DNA from: Aurelia coerulea
Lineage: Eukaryota > Cnidaria > Scyphozoa > Semaeostomeae > Ulmaridae
DNA length: 64,000 nucleotides
Direction of reading: 5' to 3'
NCBI GenBank assembly: GCA_039566865.1
Contig: CM076955.1
Span: forward strand, 498,501-562,500
Shown here: positions 20,001 to 36,200 of the stretch, one piece after another
Layout: every line of letters starts with the position of its first letter
Position numbering within the stretch: position 1 is the first letter of the stretch
Notes under the pieces: generated by a model
What the model was told of the DNA's origin: nothing
Seen by the model: the letters and a program-made list of their open reading frames with translations, nothing else
Database searches by the model: none
Made by a program: the position numbers and the translations under genes

Positions 20001-23000
20001 CCTCATTAGGTTAATGAGGTTCAAATGATTGTAAATTTGTGAGTAATGTTGAAGTCAGAACACAGTCTAAGGTTGATATCTTATCAATTGATAATGAATA
20101 GATCGGATATAAAGCTTGGTTCGATTCAATTCATTCAAAACGAGGTGTATATTTTGAAACATTTGAAACCTCATTAGGTTAATGAGGTTCAAATGATTGT
20201 AAATTTGTGAGTAATGTTGAAGTCAGAACACAGTCTAAGGTTGATATCTTATCAATTGATAATGAATAGATCGGATATAGAGCTTGGTTTGATTCAATTC
20301 ATTCAAAACGAGGTATATATTTTGAAACATTTGAAACCTCATTAGGTTAATGAGGTTCAAATGATTGTAAATTTGTGAGTAATGTTGAAGTCAGAACACA
20401 GTCTAAGGTTGATATCTTATCAATTGATAATGAATAGATCGGATATAAAGCTTGGTTTGATTCAATTCATTCAAAACGAGGTATATATTTTGAAACATTT
20501 GAAACCTCATTAGGTTAATGAGGTTCAAATGATAGTAAATTTGTGAGTAATGTTGAAGTCAGAACACAGTTTAAGGTTCAATTCTGATGAATTCATAATG
20601 AATAGATCGGATATAAAGCTTGGTTTGATTCAATTCATTCAAAACGAGAGATATATTTTGAAACATTTGAAACCTCATTAGGTTAATGAGGTTCAAATGA
20701 TTGTAAATTTGTGAGAAGAAAAAAGAAGTATGAACACAGTCTAAGGTTGATATCTTATCAATTGATAATGAATAGATCGGATATATAGCTTGGTTTGACT
20801 CAATTCATTCAAAACGAGGGATATATTTTGAAACATTTGAACCCTCATTAGGTTAATGAGGTTCAAATGATTGTAAATGTATGAGTAATAAGTGAAGTCA
20901 GAGCACAGTCTAAGGTTGATATCTTATCAATTGATAATGAATAGATTGGATATAGAGCTTGGTTTGATTCAATTCATTCAAAACGAGGTATATATTTTGA
21001 AACATTTGAAACCTCATTAGGTTAATGAGGTTCAAATGATAGTAAATTTGTGAGTAATGTTGAAGTCAGAACACAGTCTAAGGTTCATTTCTGATGAATT
21101 CATAATGAATAGATCGGATATAAAGCTTGGTTTGATTCAATTCATTCAAAGCAAGGAATATCTTTTGAAACATTTGAAACCTCATTAGGTTAATGAGGTT
21201 CAAATGATAGTAAATTTGTGAGTAATGTTGAAGTCAGAACACAGTCTAAGGTTCATTTCTGATGAATTGATAATGAATAGATCGGATATAAAGCTTGGTT
21301 TGATTCAATTCATTCAAAGCAAGGTATATCTTTTGAAACATTTGAAACCTCATTAGGTTAATGAGGTTCAAATGATAGTAAATTTGTGAGTAATGTTGAA
21401 GTCAGAACACAGTCTAAGGTTGATATCTTATCAATTGATAATGAATAGATCGGATATAAAGCTTGGTTTGATTCAATTCATTCAAAACGAGGTATATATT
21501 TTGAAACATTTGAAACCTCATTAGGTTAATGAGGTTCAAATGATTGTAAATTTGTGAGTAATGTTGAAGTCAGAACACAGTCTAAGGTTCAATTCTGATG
21601 AATTCATAATGAATAGATCGGATATAAAGCTTGGTTTGATTCAATTCATTCAAAGCAAGGTATATCTTTTGAAACATTTGAAACCTCATTAGGTTAATGA
21701 GGTTCAAATGATAGTAAATTTGTGAGAAGAAAAAAGAAGTATGAACACAGTCTAAGGTTCAATTCTGATGAATTGATAATGAATAGATCGGATATAGAGC
21801 TTGGTTTGATTCAATTCATTCAAAACGAGGTATATATTTTGAAACATTTGAAACCTCATTAGGTTAATGAGGTTCAAATGATTGTAAATTTGTGAGTAAT
21901 GTTGAAGTATGAACACAGTCTAAGGTTGATATCTTATCAATTGATAATGAATAGATCGGATATAAAGCTTGGTTTCATTCAATTCATTCAAAACGAGGTA
22001 TATCTTTTGAAACATTTGAAACCTCATTAGGTTAATGAGGTTCAAATAATAGTAAATTTGTCAGTAAAGTTGAAGTCAGAACACAGTCTAAGGTTCAATT
22101 CTGATGAATTGATAATGAATAGATCGGATATAAAGCTTGGTTTGATTCAATTCATTCAAAACAAGGTATATCTTTTGAAACATTTGAAACCTCATTAGGT
22201 TAATGAGGTTCAAATGATCGTAAATTTGTGAGAAGAAAAAAGAAGTATGAACACAGTCTAAGGTTCAATTCTGATGAATTGATAATGAATAGATAGGATA
22301 AAGAGCTTGGTTTGATTCAATTCATTCAAAACGAGGTATATCTTTTGAAACATTTGAAACCTCATTAGGTTAATGAGGTTCAAATGATAGTAAATTTGTG
22401 AGAAGAAAAAAGAAGTATGAACACAGTCTAAGGTTCAATTCTGATGAATTGATAATGAATAGATCGGATATAGAGCTTGGTTTGATTCAATTCATTCAAA
22501 ACGAGGTATATATTTTGAAACATTTGAAACCTCATTAGGTTAATGAGGTTCAAATGATAGTAAATTTGTGAGAAGAAAAAAGAAGTATGAACACAGTCTA
22601 AGGTTCAATTCTGATGAATTGATAATGAATAGATCGGATATAGAGCTTGGTTTGATTCAATTCATTCAAAACGAGGTATATCTTTTGAAACATTTGAAAC
22701 CTCATTAGGTTAATGAGGTTCAAATGATAGTAAATTTGTGAGAAGAAAAAAGAAGTATGAACACAGTCTAAGGTTCAATTCTGATGAATTGATAATGAAT
22801 AGATCGGATATAGAGCTTGGTTTGATTCAATTCATTCAAAACGAGGTATATCTTTTGAAACATTTGAAACCTCATTAGGTTAATGAGGTTCAAATGATAG
22901 TAAATTTGTGAGTAATGTTGAAGTCAGAACACAGTCTAAGGTTGATATCTTATCAATTGATAATGAAAAGATCGGATATAAAGCTTGGTTTGATTCAATT

Positions 23001-24260
23001 CATTCAAAACAAGGAATATCTTTTGAAACATTTGAAACCTCATTAGGTTAATGAGGTTCAAATGATAGTAAATTTGTGAGTAATGTTGAAGTCAGAACAC
23101 AGTCTAAGGTTCAATTCTGATGAATTCATAATGAATAGATCGGATATAAAGCTTGGTTTGATTCAATTCATTCAAAGCAAGGTATATCTTTTGAAACATT
23201 TGAAACCTCATTAGGTTAATGAGGTTCAAATGATAGTAAATTTGTGAGAAGAAAAAAGAAGTATGAACACAGTCTAAGGTTCAATTCTGATGAATTGATA
23301 ATGAATAGATCGGATATAGAGCTTGGTTTGATTCAATTCATTCAAAACGAGGTATATATTTTGAAACATTTGAAACCTCATTAGGTTAATGAGGTTCAAA
23401 TGATTGTAAATTTGTGAGTAATGTTGAAGTATGAACACAGTCTAAGGTTGATATCTTATCAATTGATAATGAATAGATCGGAAATAAAGCTTGGTTTGAT
23501 TCAATTCATTCAAAACGAGGTATATATTTTGAAACATTTGAAACCTCATTAGGTTAATAAGGTTCAAATGATAGTAAATTTGACAGTAAAGTGGAAGTCA
23601 GAACACAGTCTAAGGTTCAATTCTGATGAATTGATAATGAATAGATCGGATATAAAGCTTGGTTTGATTCAATTCATTCAAAACGAGGTATATCTTTTGA
23701 AACATTTGAAACCTCATTAGGTTAATGAGGTTCAAATGATAGTAAATTTGTGAGTAATGTTGAAGTCAGAACACAGTCTAAGGTTGATATCTTATCAATT
23801 GATAATGAATAGATCGGATATAAAGCTTGGTTGGATTCAATTCATTCAAAACAAGGAATATCTTTTGAAACATTTGAAACCTCATTAGGTTAATGAGGTT
23901 CAAATGATAGTAAATTTGTGAGTAATGTTGAAGTCAGAACACAGTCTAAGGTTCAATTCTGATGAATTGATAATGAATAGATCGGATATAAAGCTTGGTT
24001 TGATTCAATTCATTCAAAACAAGGTATATCTTTTGAAACATTTGAAACCTCATTAGGTTAATGAGGTTCAAATGATAGTAAATTTGTGAGTAAGTTGAAG
24101 TCAGAACACAGTCTAAGGTTCATATCTGATCAATTGATAATGAATAGATCGGATATAGAGCTTGGTTTGATTCAATTCATTCAAAACGAGGGATATATTT
24201 TGAAACATTTGAAACCTCATTAGGTTAATGAGGTTCAAATGATTGTAAATTTGTGAGTAA
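14010..24260 (+). repeat. Sub-block: mosaic of class A and class B monomers
   Basis: Class A and B monomers alternate irregularly. Runs of class B with the AGAAGAAAAAAGAAGTATG linker occur (for example 22.2-22.9 kb). Hybrids occur, such as a monomer at about 24.11 kb that starts like B and carries the A palindrome half. Between about 18.0 and 20.5 kb a dimer pattern is visible. Confidence 0.75.
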
Positions 24261-27200
24261 TGTTGAAGTCAGAACACAGTCTAAGGTTGATATCTTATCA
24301 ATTGATAATGAATAGATCGGATATAAAGCTTGGTTTGATTCAATTCATTCAAAACGAGGTGTATACTTTGAAACATTTGAAACCTCATTAGGTTAATGAG
24401 GTTCAAATGATTGTAAATGTATGAGTAATAAATGAAGTCAGAGCACAGTCTAAGGTTGATATCTTATCAATTGATAATGAATAGATCGGATATATAGCTT
24501 GGTTTGATTCAATTCATTCAAAACGAGGTATATATTTTGAAACATTTGAAACCTCATTAGGTTAATGAGGTTCAAATGATTGTAAATGTATGAGTAATAA
24601 ATGAAGTCAGAGCACAGTCTAAGGTTGATATCTTATCAATTGATAATGAATAGATCGGATATAGAGCTTGGTTTGATTCAATTCATTCAAAACGAGGTAT
24701 ATATTTTGAAACATTTGAAACCTCATTAGGTTAATGAGGTTCAAATGATTGTAAATTTGTGAGTAATGTTGAAGTCAGAACACAGTCTAAGGTTGATATC
24801 TTATCAATTGATAATGAATAGATCGGATATAAAGCTTGGTTTGATTCAATTCATTCAAAACGAGGGATATATTTTGAAACATTTGAAACCTCATTAGGTT
24901 AATGAGGTTCAAATGATAGTAAATTTGTGAGTAATGTTGAAGTCAGAACACAGTCTAAGGTTCAATTCTGATGAATTCATAATGAATAGATCGGATATAA
25001 AGCTTGGTTTGATTCAATTCATTCAAAACGAGGTATATATTTTGAAACATTTGAAACCTCATTAGGTTAATGAGGTTCAAATGATTGTAAATTTGTGAAT
25101 AATGTTGAAGTCAGAACACAGTCTAAGGTTGATATCTTATCAATTGATAATGAATAGATCGGATATAAAGCTTGGTTTGATTCAATTCATTCAAAACGAG
25201 GTATATATTTTGAAACATTTGAAACCTCATTAGGTTAATGAGGTTCAAATGATTGTAAATTTGTGAGTAATGTTGAAGTCAGAACACAGTCTAAGGTTGA
25301 TATCTTATCAATTGATAATGAATAGATCGGATATAAAGCTTGGTTTGATTCAATTCATTCAAAACGAGGGATATATTTTGAAACATTTGAAACCTCATTA
25401 GGTTAATGAGGTTCAAATGATTGTAAATTTGTGAGTAATGTTGAAGTCAGAACACAGTCTAAGGTTCAATCTGATGAATTGATAATGAATAGATCGGATA
25501 TAAAGCTTGGTTTGATTCAATTCATTCAAAACGAGGTATATCTTTTGAAACATTTGAAACCTCATTAGGTTAATGAGGTTCAAATGATAGTAAATTTGTG
25601 AGTAATGTTGAAGTCAGAACACAGTCTAAGGTTGATATCTTATCAATTGATAATGAATAGATCGGATATAAAGCTTGGTTTGATTCAATTCATTCAAAAC
25701 GAGGTATATCTTTTGAAACATTTGAAACCTCATTAGGTTAATGAGGTTCAAATGATTGTAAATTTGTGAGTAATAAATGAAGTCAGAACACAGTCTAAGG
25801 TTGATATCTTATCAATTGATAATGAATAGATCGGATATAGAGCTTGGTTTGATTCAATTCATTCAAAACGAGGTATATATTTTGAAACATTTGAAACCTC
25901 ATTAGGTTAATGAGGTTCAAATGATTGTAAATTTGTGAGTAATGTTGAAGTCAGAACACAGTCTAAGGTTGATATCTTATCAATTGATAATGAATAGATC
26001 GGATATAAAGCTTGGTTTGATTCAATTCATTCAAAACGAGGTATATATTTTGAAACATTTGAAACCTCATTAGGTTAATGAGGTTCAAATGATTGTAAAT
26101 TTGTGAGTAATGTTGAAGTCAGAACACAGTCTAAGGTTGATATCTTATCAATTGATAATGAATAGATCGGATATAAAGCTTGGTTTGATTCAATTCATTC
26201 AAAACGAGGTATATATTTTGAAACATTTGAAACCTCATTAGGTTAATGAGGTTCAAATGATTGTAAATTTGTGAGTAATGTTGAAGTCAGAACACAGTCT
26301 AAGGTTGATATCTTATCAATTGATAATGAATAGATCGGATATAAAGCTTGGTTTGATTCAATTCATTCAAAACGAGGTATATATTTTGAAACATTTGAAA
26401 CCTCATTAGGTTAATGAGGTTCAAATGATTGTAAATTTGTGAGTAATGTTGAAGTCAGAACACAGTCTAAGGTTGATATCTTATCAATTGATAATGAATA
26501 GATCGGATATAGAGCTTGGTTTGATTCAATTCATTCAAAACGAGGTATATATTTTGAAACATTTGAAACCTCATTAGGTTAATGAGGTTCAAATGATTGT
26601 AAATTTGTGAGTAATGTTGAAGTCAGAACACAGTCTAAGGTTGATATCTTATCAATTGATAATGAATAGATCGGATATAAAGCTTGGTTTGATTCAATTC
26701 ATTCAAAACGAGGTATATATTTTGAAACATTTGAAACCTCATTAGGTTAATGAGGTTCAAATGATAGTAAATTTGTGAGTAATGTTGAAGTCAGAACACA
26801 GTCTAAGGTTCAATTCTGATGAATTCATAATGAATAGATCGGATATAAAGCTTGGTTTGATTCAATTCATTCAAAACAAGGTATATCTTTTGAAACATTT
26901 GAAACCTAATTAGGTTAATGAGGTTCAAATGATAGTAAATTTGTGAGAAGAAAAAAGAAGTAGAACACAGTCTAAGGTTGATATCTTATCAATTGATAAT
27001 GAATAGATCGGATATAGAGCTTGGTTTGATTCAATTCATTCAAAACGAGGTATATATTTTGAAACATTTGAAACCTCATTAGGTTAATGAGGTTCAAATG
27101 ATTGTAAATTTGTGAGTAATGTTGAAGTCAGAACACAGTCTAAGGTTGATATCTTATCAATTGATAATGAATAGATCGGATATAAAGCTTGGTTTGATTC

Positions 27201-30200
27201 AATTCATTCAAAACGAGGTATATATTTTGAAACATTTGAAACCTCATTAGGTTAATGAGGTTCAAATGATTGTAAATTTGTGAGTAATGTTGAAGTCAGA
27301 ACACAGTCTAAGGTTGATATCTTATCAATTGATAATGAATAGATCGGATATAAAGCTTGGTTTGATTCAATTCATTCAAAACGAGGTATATATTTTGAAA
27401 CATTTGAAACCTCATTAGGTTAATGAGGTTCAAATGATAGTAAATTTGTGAGTAATGTTGAAGTCAGAACACAGTCTAAGGTTCAATTCTGATGAATTGA
27501 TAATGAATAGATCGGATATAAAGCTTGGTTTGATTCAATTCATTCAAAACAAGGTATATCTTTTGAAACATTTGAAACCTCATTAGGTTAATGAGGTTCA
27601 AATGATAGTAAATTTAAGAGTAATGTTGAAGTCAGAACACAGTCTAAGGTTCAATTCTGATGAATTGATAATGAATAGATCGGATATAGAGCTTGGTTTG
27701 ATTCAATTCATTCAAAACGAGGTATATATTTTGAAACATTTGAAACCTCATTAGGTTAATGAGGTTCAAATGATTGTAAATTTGTGAGTAATGTTGAAGT
27801 CAGAACACAGTCTAAGGTTGATATCTTATCAATTGATAATGAATAGATCGGATATAAAGCTTGGTTTGATTCAATTCATTCAAAACGAGGTATATCTTTT
27901 GAAACATTTGAAACCTCATTAGGTTAATGAGGTTCAAATGATAGTAAATTTGTGAGTAAAGTTGAAGTCAGAACACAGTCTAAGGTTCAATTCTGATGAA
28001 TTGATAATGAATAGATCGGATATAAAGCTTGGTTTGATTCAATTCATTCAAAACGAGGTATATCTTTTGAAACATTTGAAACCTCATTAGGTTAATGAGG
28101 TTCAAATGATAGTAAATTTGTGAGTAATGTTGAAGTCAGAACACAGTCTAAGGTTGATATCTTATCAATTGATAATGAAAAGATCGGATATAAAGCTTGG
28201 TTTGATTCAATTCATTCAAAACGAGGTATATCTTTTGAAACATTTGAAACCTCATTAGGTTAATGAGGTTCAAATGATAGTAAATTTGTGAGTAATGTTG
28301 AAGTCAGAACACAGTCTAAGGTTCAATTTGATGAATTGATAATGAATAGATCGGATATAAAGCTTGGTTTGATTCAATTCATTCAAAACGAGGTATATCT
28401 TTTGAAACATTTGAAACCTCATTAGGTTAATGAGGTTCAAATGATAGTAAATTTGTGAGTAATGTTGAAGTCAGAACACAGTCTAAGGTTCAATTCTGAT
28501 ATATTGATAATGTATAGATCGGATATAGAGCTTGGTTTGATTCAATTCATTCAAAACGAGGTATATATTTTGAAACATTTGAAACCTCATTAGGTTAATG
28601 AGGTTCAAATGATTGTAAATTTGTGAGTAATGTTGAAGTCAGAACACAGTCTAAGGTTGATATCTTATCAATTGATAATGAATAGATCGGATATAAAGCT
28701 TGGTTTGATTCAATTCATTCAAAACGAGGGATATATTTTGAAACATTTGAAACCTCATTAGGTTAATGAGGTTCAAATGATTGTAAATGTATGAGTAATA
28801 AATGAAGTCAGAACACAGTCTAAGGTTGATATCTTATCAATTGATAATGAATAGATCGGATATAGAGCTTGGTTTGATTCAATTCATTCAAAACGAGGTA
28901 TATATTTTGAAACATTTGAAACCTCATTAGGTTAATGAGGTTCAAATGATTGTAAATGTATGAGTAATAAATGAAGTCAGAACACAGTCTAAGGTTGATA
29001 TCTTATCAATTGATAATGAATAGATCGGATATAGAGCTTGGTTTGATTCAATTCATTCAAAACGAGGTATATATTTTGAAACATTTGAAACCTCATTAGG
29101 TTAATGAGGTTCAAATGATTGTAAATTTGTGAGTAATGTTGAAGTCAGAACACAGTCTAAGGTTGATATCTTATCAATTGATAATGAATAGATCGGATAT
29201 AAAGCTTGGTTTGATTCAATTCATTCAAAACGAGGTATATCTTTTGAAACATTTGAAACCTCATTAGGTTAATGAGGTTCAAATGATAGTAAATTTGTGA
29301 GTAATGTTGAAGTCAGAACACAGTCTAAGGTTCAATTCTGATGAATTCATAATGAATAGATCGGATATAAAGCTTGGTTTGATTCAATTCATTCAAAACG
29401 AGGGATATATTTTGAAACATTTGAAACCTCATTAGGTTAATGAGGTTCAAATGATAGTAAATTTGTGAGTAATGTTGAAGTCAGAACACAGTCTAAGGTT
29501 GATATCTTATCAATTGATAATGAATAGATCGGATATAAGCTTGGTTTGATTCAATTCATTCAAAACGAGGGATATATTTTGAAACATTTGAAACCTCATT
29601 AGGTTAATGAGGTTCAAATGATTGTAAATTTGTGAGTAATGTTGAAGTCAGAACACAGTCTAAGGTTGATATCTTATCAATTGATAATGAATAGATCGGA
29701 TATAAAGCTTGGTTTGATTCAATTCATTCAAAACGAGGTATATATTTTGAAACATTTGAAACCTCATTAGGTTAATGAGGTTCAAATGATAGTAAATTTG
29801 TGAGTAATGTTGAAGTCAGAACACAGTCTAAGGTTCAATTCTGATGAATTGATAATGAATAGATCGGATATAAAGCTTGGTTTGATTCAATTCATTCAAA
29901 ACGAGGTATATATTTTGAAACATTTGAAACCTCATTAGGTTAATGAGGTTCAAATGATAGTAAATTTGTGAGTAATGTTGAAGTCAGAACACAGTCTAAG
30001 GTTGATATCTTATCAATTGATAATGAATAGATCGGATATAAAGCTTGGTTTGATTCAATTCATTCAAAACGAGGTATATCTTTTGAAACATTTGAAACCT
30101 CATTAGGTTAATGAGGTTCAAATGATTGTAAATTTGTGAGTAAGAAATGAAGTCAGAACACAGTCTAAGGTTGATATCTTATCAATTGATAATGAATAGA

Positions 30201-33200
30201 TCGGATATAGAGCTTGGTTTGATTCAATTCATTCAAAACGAGGTATATATTTTGAAACATTTGAAACCTCATTAGGTTAATGAGGTTCAAATGATTGTAA
30301 ATTTGTGAGTAATGTTGAAGTCAGAACACAGTCTAAGGTTGATATCTTATCAATTGATAATGAATAGATCGGATATAAAGCTTGGTTTGATTCAATTCAT
30401 TCAAAACGAGGTGTATATTTTGAAACATTTGAAACCTCATTAGGTTAATGAGGTTCAAATGATTGTAAATTTGTGAGTAATGTTGAAGTCAGAACACAGT
30501 CTAAGGTTGATATCTTATCAATTGATAATGAATAGATCGGATATAGAGCTTGGTTTGATTCAATTCATTCAAAACGAGGTATATATTTTGAAACATTTGA
30601 AACCTCATTAGGTTAATGAGGTTCAAATGATTGTAAATTTGTGAGTAATGTTGAAGTCAGAACACAGTCTAAGGTTGATATCTTATCAATTGATAATGAA
30701 TAGATCGGATATAAAGCTTGGTTTGATTCAATTCATTCAAAACGAGGTATATATTTTGAAACATTTGAAACCTCATTAGGTTAATGAGGTTCAAATGATT
30801 GTAAATTTGTGAGTAATGTTGAAGTCAGAACACAGTCTAAGGTTGATATCTTATCAATTGATAATGAATAGATCGGATATAGAGCTTGGTTTGATTCAAT
30901 TCATTCAAAACGAGGTATATATTTTGAAACATTTGAAACCTCATTAGGTTAATGAGGTTCAAATGATTGTAAATTTGTGAGTAATGTTGAAGTCAGAACA
31001 CAGTCTAAGGTTGATATCTTATCAATTGATAATGAATAGATCGGATATAAAGCTTGGTTTGATTCAATTCATTCAAAACGAGGTATATATTTTGAAACAT
31101 TTGAAACCTCATTAGGTTAATGAGGTTCAAATGATAGTAAATTTGTGAGTAATGTTGAAGTCAGAACACAGTCTAAGGTTCAATTCTGATGAATTGATAA
31201 TGAATAGATCGGATATAAAGCTTGGTTTGATTCAATTCATTCAAAACAAGGTATATCTTTTGAAACATTTGAAACCTCATTAGGTTAATGAGGTTCAAAT
31301 GATAGTAAATTTGTGAGTAATGTTGAAGTCAGAACACAGTCTAAGGTTGATATCTTATCAATTGATAATGAATAGATCGGATATAGAGCTTGGTTTGATT
31401 CAATTCATTCAAAACGAGGTATATATTTTGAAACATTTGAAACCTCATTAGGTTAATGAGGTTCAAATGATTGTAAATTTGTGAGTAATGTTGAAGTCAG
31501 AACACAGTCTAAGGTTGATATCTTATCAATTGATAATGAATAGATCGGATATAAAGCTTGGTTTGATTCAATTCATTCAAAACGAGGTATATATTTTGAA
31601 ACATTTGAAACCTCATTAGGTTAATGAGGTTCAAATGATTGTAAATTTGTGAGTAATGTTGAAGTCAGAACACAGTCTAAGGTTGATATCTTATCAATTG
31701 ATAATGAATAGATCGGATATAGAGCTTGGTTTGATTCAATTCATTCAAAACGAGGTATATATTTTGAAACATTTGAAACCTCATTAGGTTAATGAGGTTC
31801 AAATGATTGTAAATTTGTGAGTAATGTTGAAGTCAGAACACAGTCTAAGGTTGATATCTTATCAATTGATAATGAATAGATCGGATATAAAGCTTGGTTT
31901 GATTCAATTCATTCAAAACGAGGTATATATTTTGAAACATTTGAAACCTCATTAGGTTAATGAGGTTCAAATGATTGTAAATTTGTGAGTAATGTTGAAG
32001 TCAGAACACAGTCTAAGGTTGATATCTTATCAATTGATAATGAATAGATCGGATATAAAGCTTGGTTTGATTCAATTCATTCAAAACGAGGTATATATTT
32101 TGAAACATTTGAAACCTCATTAGGTTAATGAGGTTCAAATGATTGTAAATTTGTGAGTAATGTTGAAGTCAGAACACAGTCTAAGGTTGATATCTTATCA
32201 ATTGATAATGAATAGATCGGATATAAAGCTTGGTTTGATTCAATTCATTCAAAACGAGGTATATATTTTGAAACATTTGAAACCTCATTAGGTTAATGAG
32301 GTTCAAATGATTGTAAATTTGTGAGTAATGTTGAAGTCAGAACACAGTCTAAGGTTGATATCTTATCAATTGATAATGAATAGATCGGATATAGAGCTTG
32401 GTTTGATTCAATTCATTCAAAACGAGGTATATATTTTGAAACATTTGAAACCTCATTAGGTTAATGAGGTTCAAATGATTGTAAATTTGTGAGTAATGTT
32501 GAAGTCAGAACACAGTCTAAGGTTGATATCTTATCAATTGATAATGAATAGATCGGATATAAAGCTTGGTTTGATTCAATTCATTCAAAACGAGGTATAT
32601 ATTTTGAAACATTTGAAACCTCATTAGGTTAATGAGGTTCAAATGATAGTAAATTTGTGAGTAATGTTGAAGTCAGAACACAGTCTAAGGTTCAATTCTG
32701 ATGAATTGATAATGAATAGATCGGATATAAAGCTTGGTTTGATTCAATTCATTCAAAACGAGGTATATCTTTTGAAACATTTGAAACCTCATTAGGTTAA
32801 TGAGGTTCAAATGATAGTAAATTTGTGAGTAATGAAAAAAGAAGTCAGAACACAGTCTAAGGTTGATATCTTATCAATTGATAATGAATAGATCGGATAT
32901 AGAGCTTGGTTTGATTCAATTCATTCAAAACGAGGTATATATTTTGAAACATTTGAAACCTCATTAGGTTAATGAGGTTCAAATGATTGTAAATTTGTGA
33001 GTAATGTTGAAGTCAGAACACAGTCTAAGGTTGATATCTTATCAATTGATAATGAATAGATCGGATATAAAGCTTGGTTTGATTCAATTCATTCAAAACG
33101 AGGTATATATTTTGAAACATTTGAAACCTCATTAGGTTAATGAGGTTCAAATGATTGTAAATGTATGAGTAATAAATGAAGTCAGAACACAGTCTAAGGT

Positions 33201-36200
33201 TGATATCTTATCAATTGATAATGAATAGATCGGATATAAAGCTTGGTTTGATTCAATTCATTCAAAACGAGGTATATATTTTGAAACATTTGAAACCTCA
33301 TTAGGTTAATGAGGTTCAAATGATTGTAAATTTGTGAGTAATGTTGAAGTCAGAACACAGTCTAAGGTTGATATCTTATCAATTGATAATGAATAGATCG
33401 GATATAAAGCTTGGTTTGATTCAATTCATTCAAAACGAGGTATATATTTTGAAACATTTGAAACCTCATTAGGTTAATGAGGTTCAAATGATTGTAAATT
33501 TGTGAGTAATGTTGAAGTCAGAACACAGTCTAAGGTTGATATCTTATCAATTGATAATGAATAGATCGGATATAGAGCTTGGTTTGATTCAATTCATTCA
33601 AAACGAGGGATATATTTTGAAACATTTGAAACCTCATTAGGTTAATGAGGTTCAAATGATTGTAAATTTGTGAGTAATGTTGAAGTCAGAACACAGTCTA
33701 AGGTTGATATCTTATCAATTGATAATGAATAGATCGGATATAGAGCTTGGTTTGATTCAATTCATTCAAAACGAGGTATATATTTTGAAACATTTGAAAC
33801 CTCATTAGGTTAATGAGGTTCAAATGATTGTAAATTTGTGAGTAATGTTGAAGTCAGAACACAGTCTAAGGTTGATATCTTATCAATTGATAATGAATAG
33901 ATCGGATATAAAGCTTGGTTTGATTCAATTCATTCAAAACGAGGTATATATTTTGAAACATTTGAAACCTCATTAGGTTAATGAGGTTCAAATGATAGTA
34001 AATTTGTGAGTAATGTTGAAGTCAGAACACAGTCTAAGGTTGATATCTTATCAATTGATAATGAATAGATCGGATATAGAGCTTGGTTTGATTCAATTCA
34101 TTCAAAACGAGGTATATATTTTGAAACATTTGAAACCTCATTAGGTTAATGAGGTTCAAATGATTGTAAATTTGTGAGTAATGTTGAAGTCAGAACACAG
34201 TCTAAGGTTGATATCTTATCAATTGATAATGAATAGATCGGATATAAAGCTTGGTTTGATTCAATTCATTCAAAACGAGGTATATATTTTGAAACATTTG
34301 AAACCTCATTAGGTTAATGAGGTTCAAATGATTGTAAATTTGTGAGTAATGTTGAAGTCAGAACACAGTCTAAGGTTGATATCTTATCAATTGATAATGA
34401 ATAGATCGGATATAAAGCTTGGTTTGATTCAATTCATTCAAAACGAGGTATATATTTTGAAACATTTGAAACCTCATTAGGTTAATGAGGTTCAAATGAT
34501 TGTAAATTTGTGAGTAATGTTGAAGTCAGAACACAGTCTAAGGTTGATATCTTATCAATTGATAATGAATAGATCGGATATAAAGCTTGGTTTGATTCAA
34601 TTCATTCAAAACGAGGTATATATTTTGAAACATTTGAAACCTCATTAGGTTAATGAGGTTCAAATGATTGTAAATTTGTGAGTAATGTTGAAGTCAGAAC
34701 ACAGTCTAAGGTTGATATCTTATCAATTGATAATGAATAGATCGGATATAGAGCTTGGTTTGATTCAATTCATTCAAAACGAGGTATATATTTTGAAACA
34801 TTTGAAACCTCATTAGGTTAATGAGGTTCAAATGATTGTAAATTTGTGAGTAATGTTGAAGTCAGAACACAGTCTAAGGTTGATATCTTATCAATTGATA
34901 ATGAATAGATCGGATATAAAGCTTGGTTTGATTCAATTCATTCAAAACGAGGTATATATTTTGAAACATTTGAAACCTCATTAGGTTAATGAGGTTCAAA
35001 TGATAGTAAATTTGTGAGTAATGTTGAAGTCAGAACACAGTCTAAGGTTCAATTCTGATGAATTGATAATGAATAGATCGGATATAAAGCTTGGTTTGAT
35101 TCAATTCATTCAAAACAAGGTATATCTTTTGAAACATTTGAAACCTCATTAGGTTAATGAGGTTCAAATGATAGTAAATTTGTGAGTAATGTTGAAGTCA
35201 GAACACAGTCTAAGGTTGATATCTTATCAATTGATAATGAATAGATCGGATATAGAGCTTGGTTTGATTCAATTCATTCAAAACGAGGTATATATTTTGA
35301 AACATTTGAAACCTCATTAGGTTAATGAGGTTCAAATGATTGTAAATTTGTGAGTAATGTTGAAGTCAGAACACAGTCTAAGGTTGATATCTTATCAATT
35401 GATAATGAATAGATCGGATATAAAGCTTGGTTTGATTCAATTCATTCAAAACGAGGTATATATTTTGAAACATTTGAAACCTCATTAGGTTAATGAGGTT
35501 CAAATGATTGTAAATGTATGAGTAATAAATGAAGTCAGAGCACAGTCTAAGGTTGATATCTTATCAATTGATAATGAATAGATCGGATATGAAGCTTGGT
35601 TTCATTCAATTCATTCAAAACGAGTTATATATTTTGAAACATTTGAAACCTCATTAGGTTAATGAGGTTCAAATGATTGTAAATTTGTGAGTAATGTTGA
35701 AGTCAGAACACAGTCTAAGGTTGATATCTTATCAATTGATAATGAATAGATCGGATATAGAGCTTGGTTTGATTCAATTCATTCAAAACGAGGTATATAT
35801 TTTGAAACATTTGAAACCTCATTAGGTTAATGAGGTTCAAATGATTGTAAATTTGTGAGTAATGTTGAAGTCAGAACACAGTCTAAGGTTGATATCTTAT
35901 CAATTGATAATGAATAGATCGGATATAAAGCTTGGTTTGATTCAATTCATTCAAAACGAGGTATATATTTTGAAACATTTGAAACCTCATTAGGTTAATG
36001 AGGTTCAAATGATAGTAAATTTGTGAGTAATGTTGAAGTCAGAACACAGTCTAAGGTTGATATCTTATCAATTGATAATGAATAGATCGGATATAAAGCT
36101 TGGTTTGATTCAATTCATTCAAAACGAGGTATATATTTTGAAACATTTGAAACCTCATTAGGTTAATGAGGTTCAAATGATTGTAAATTTGTGAGTAATG

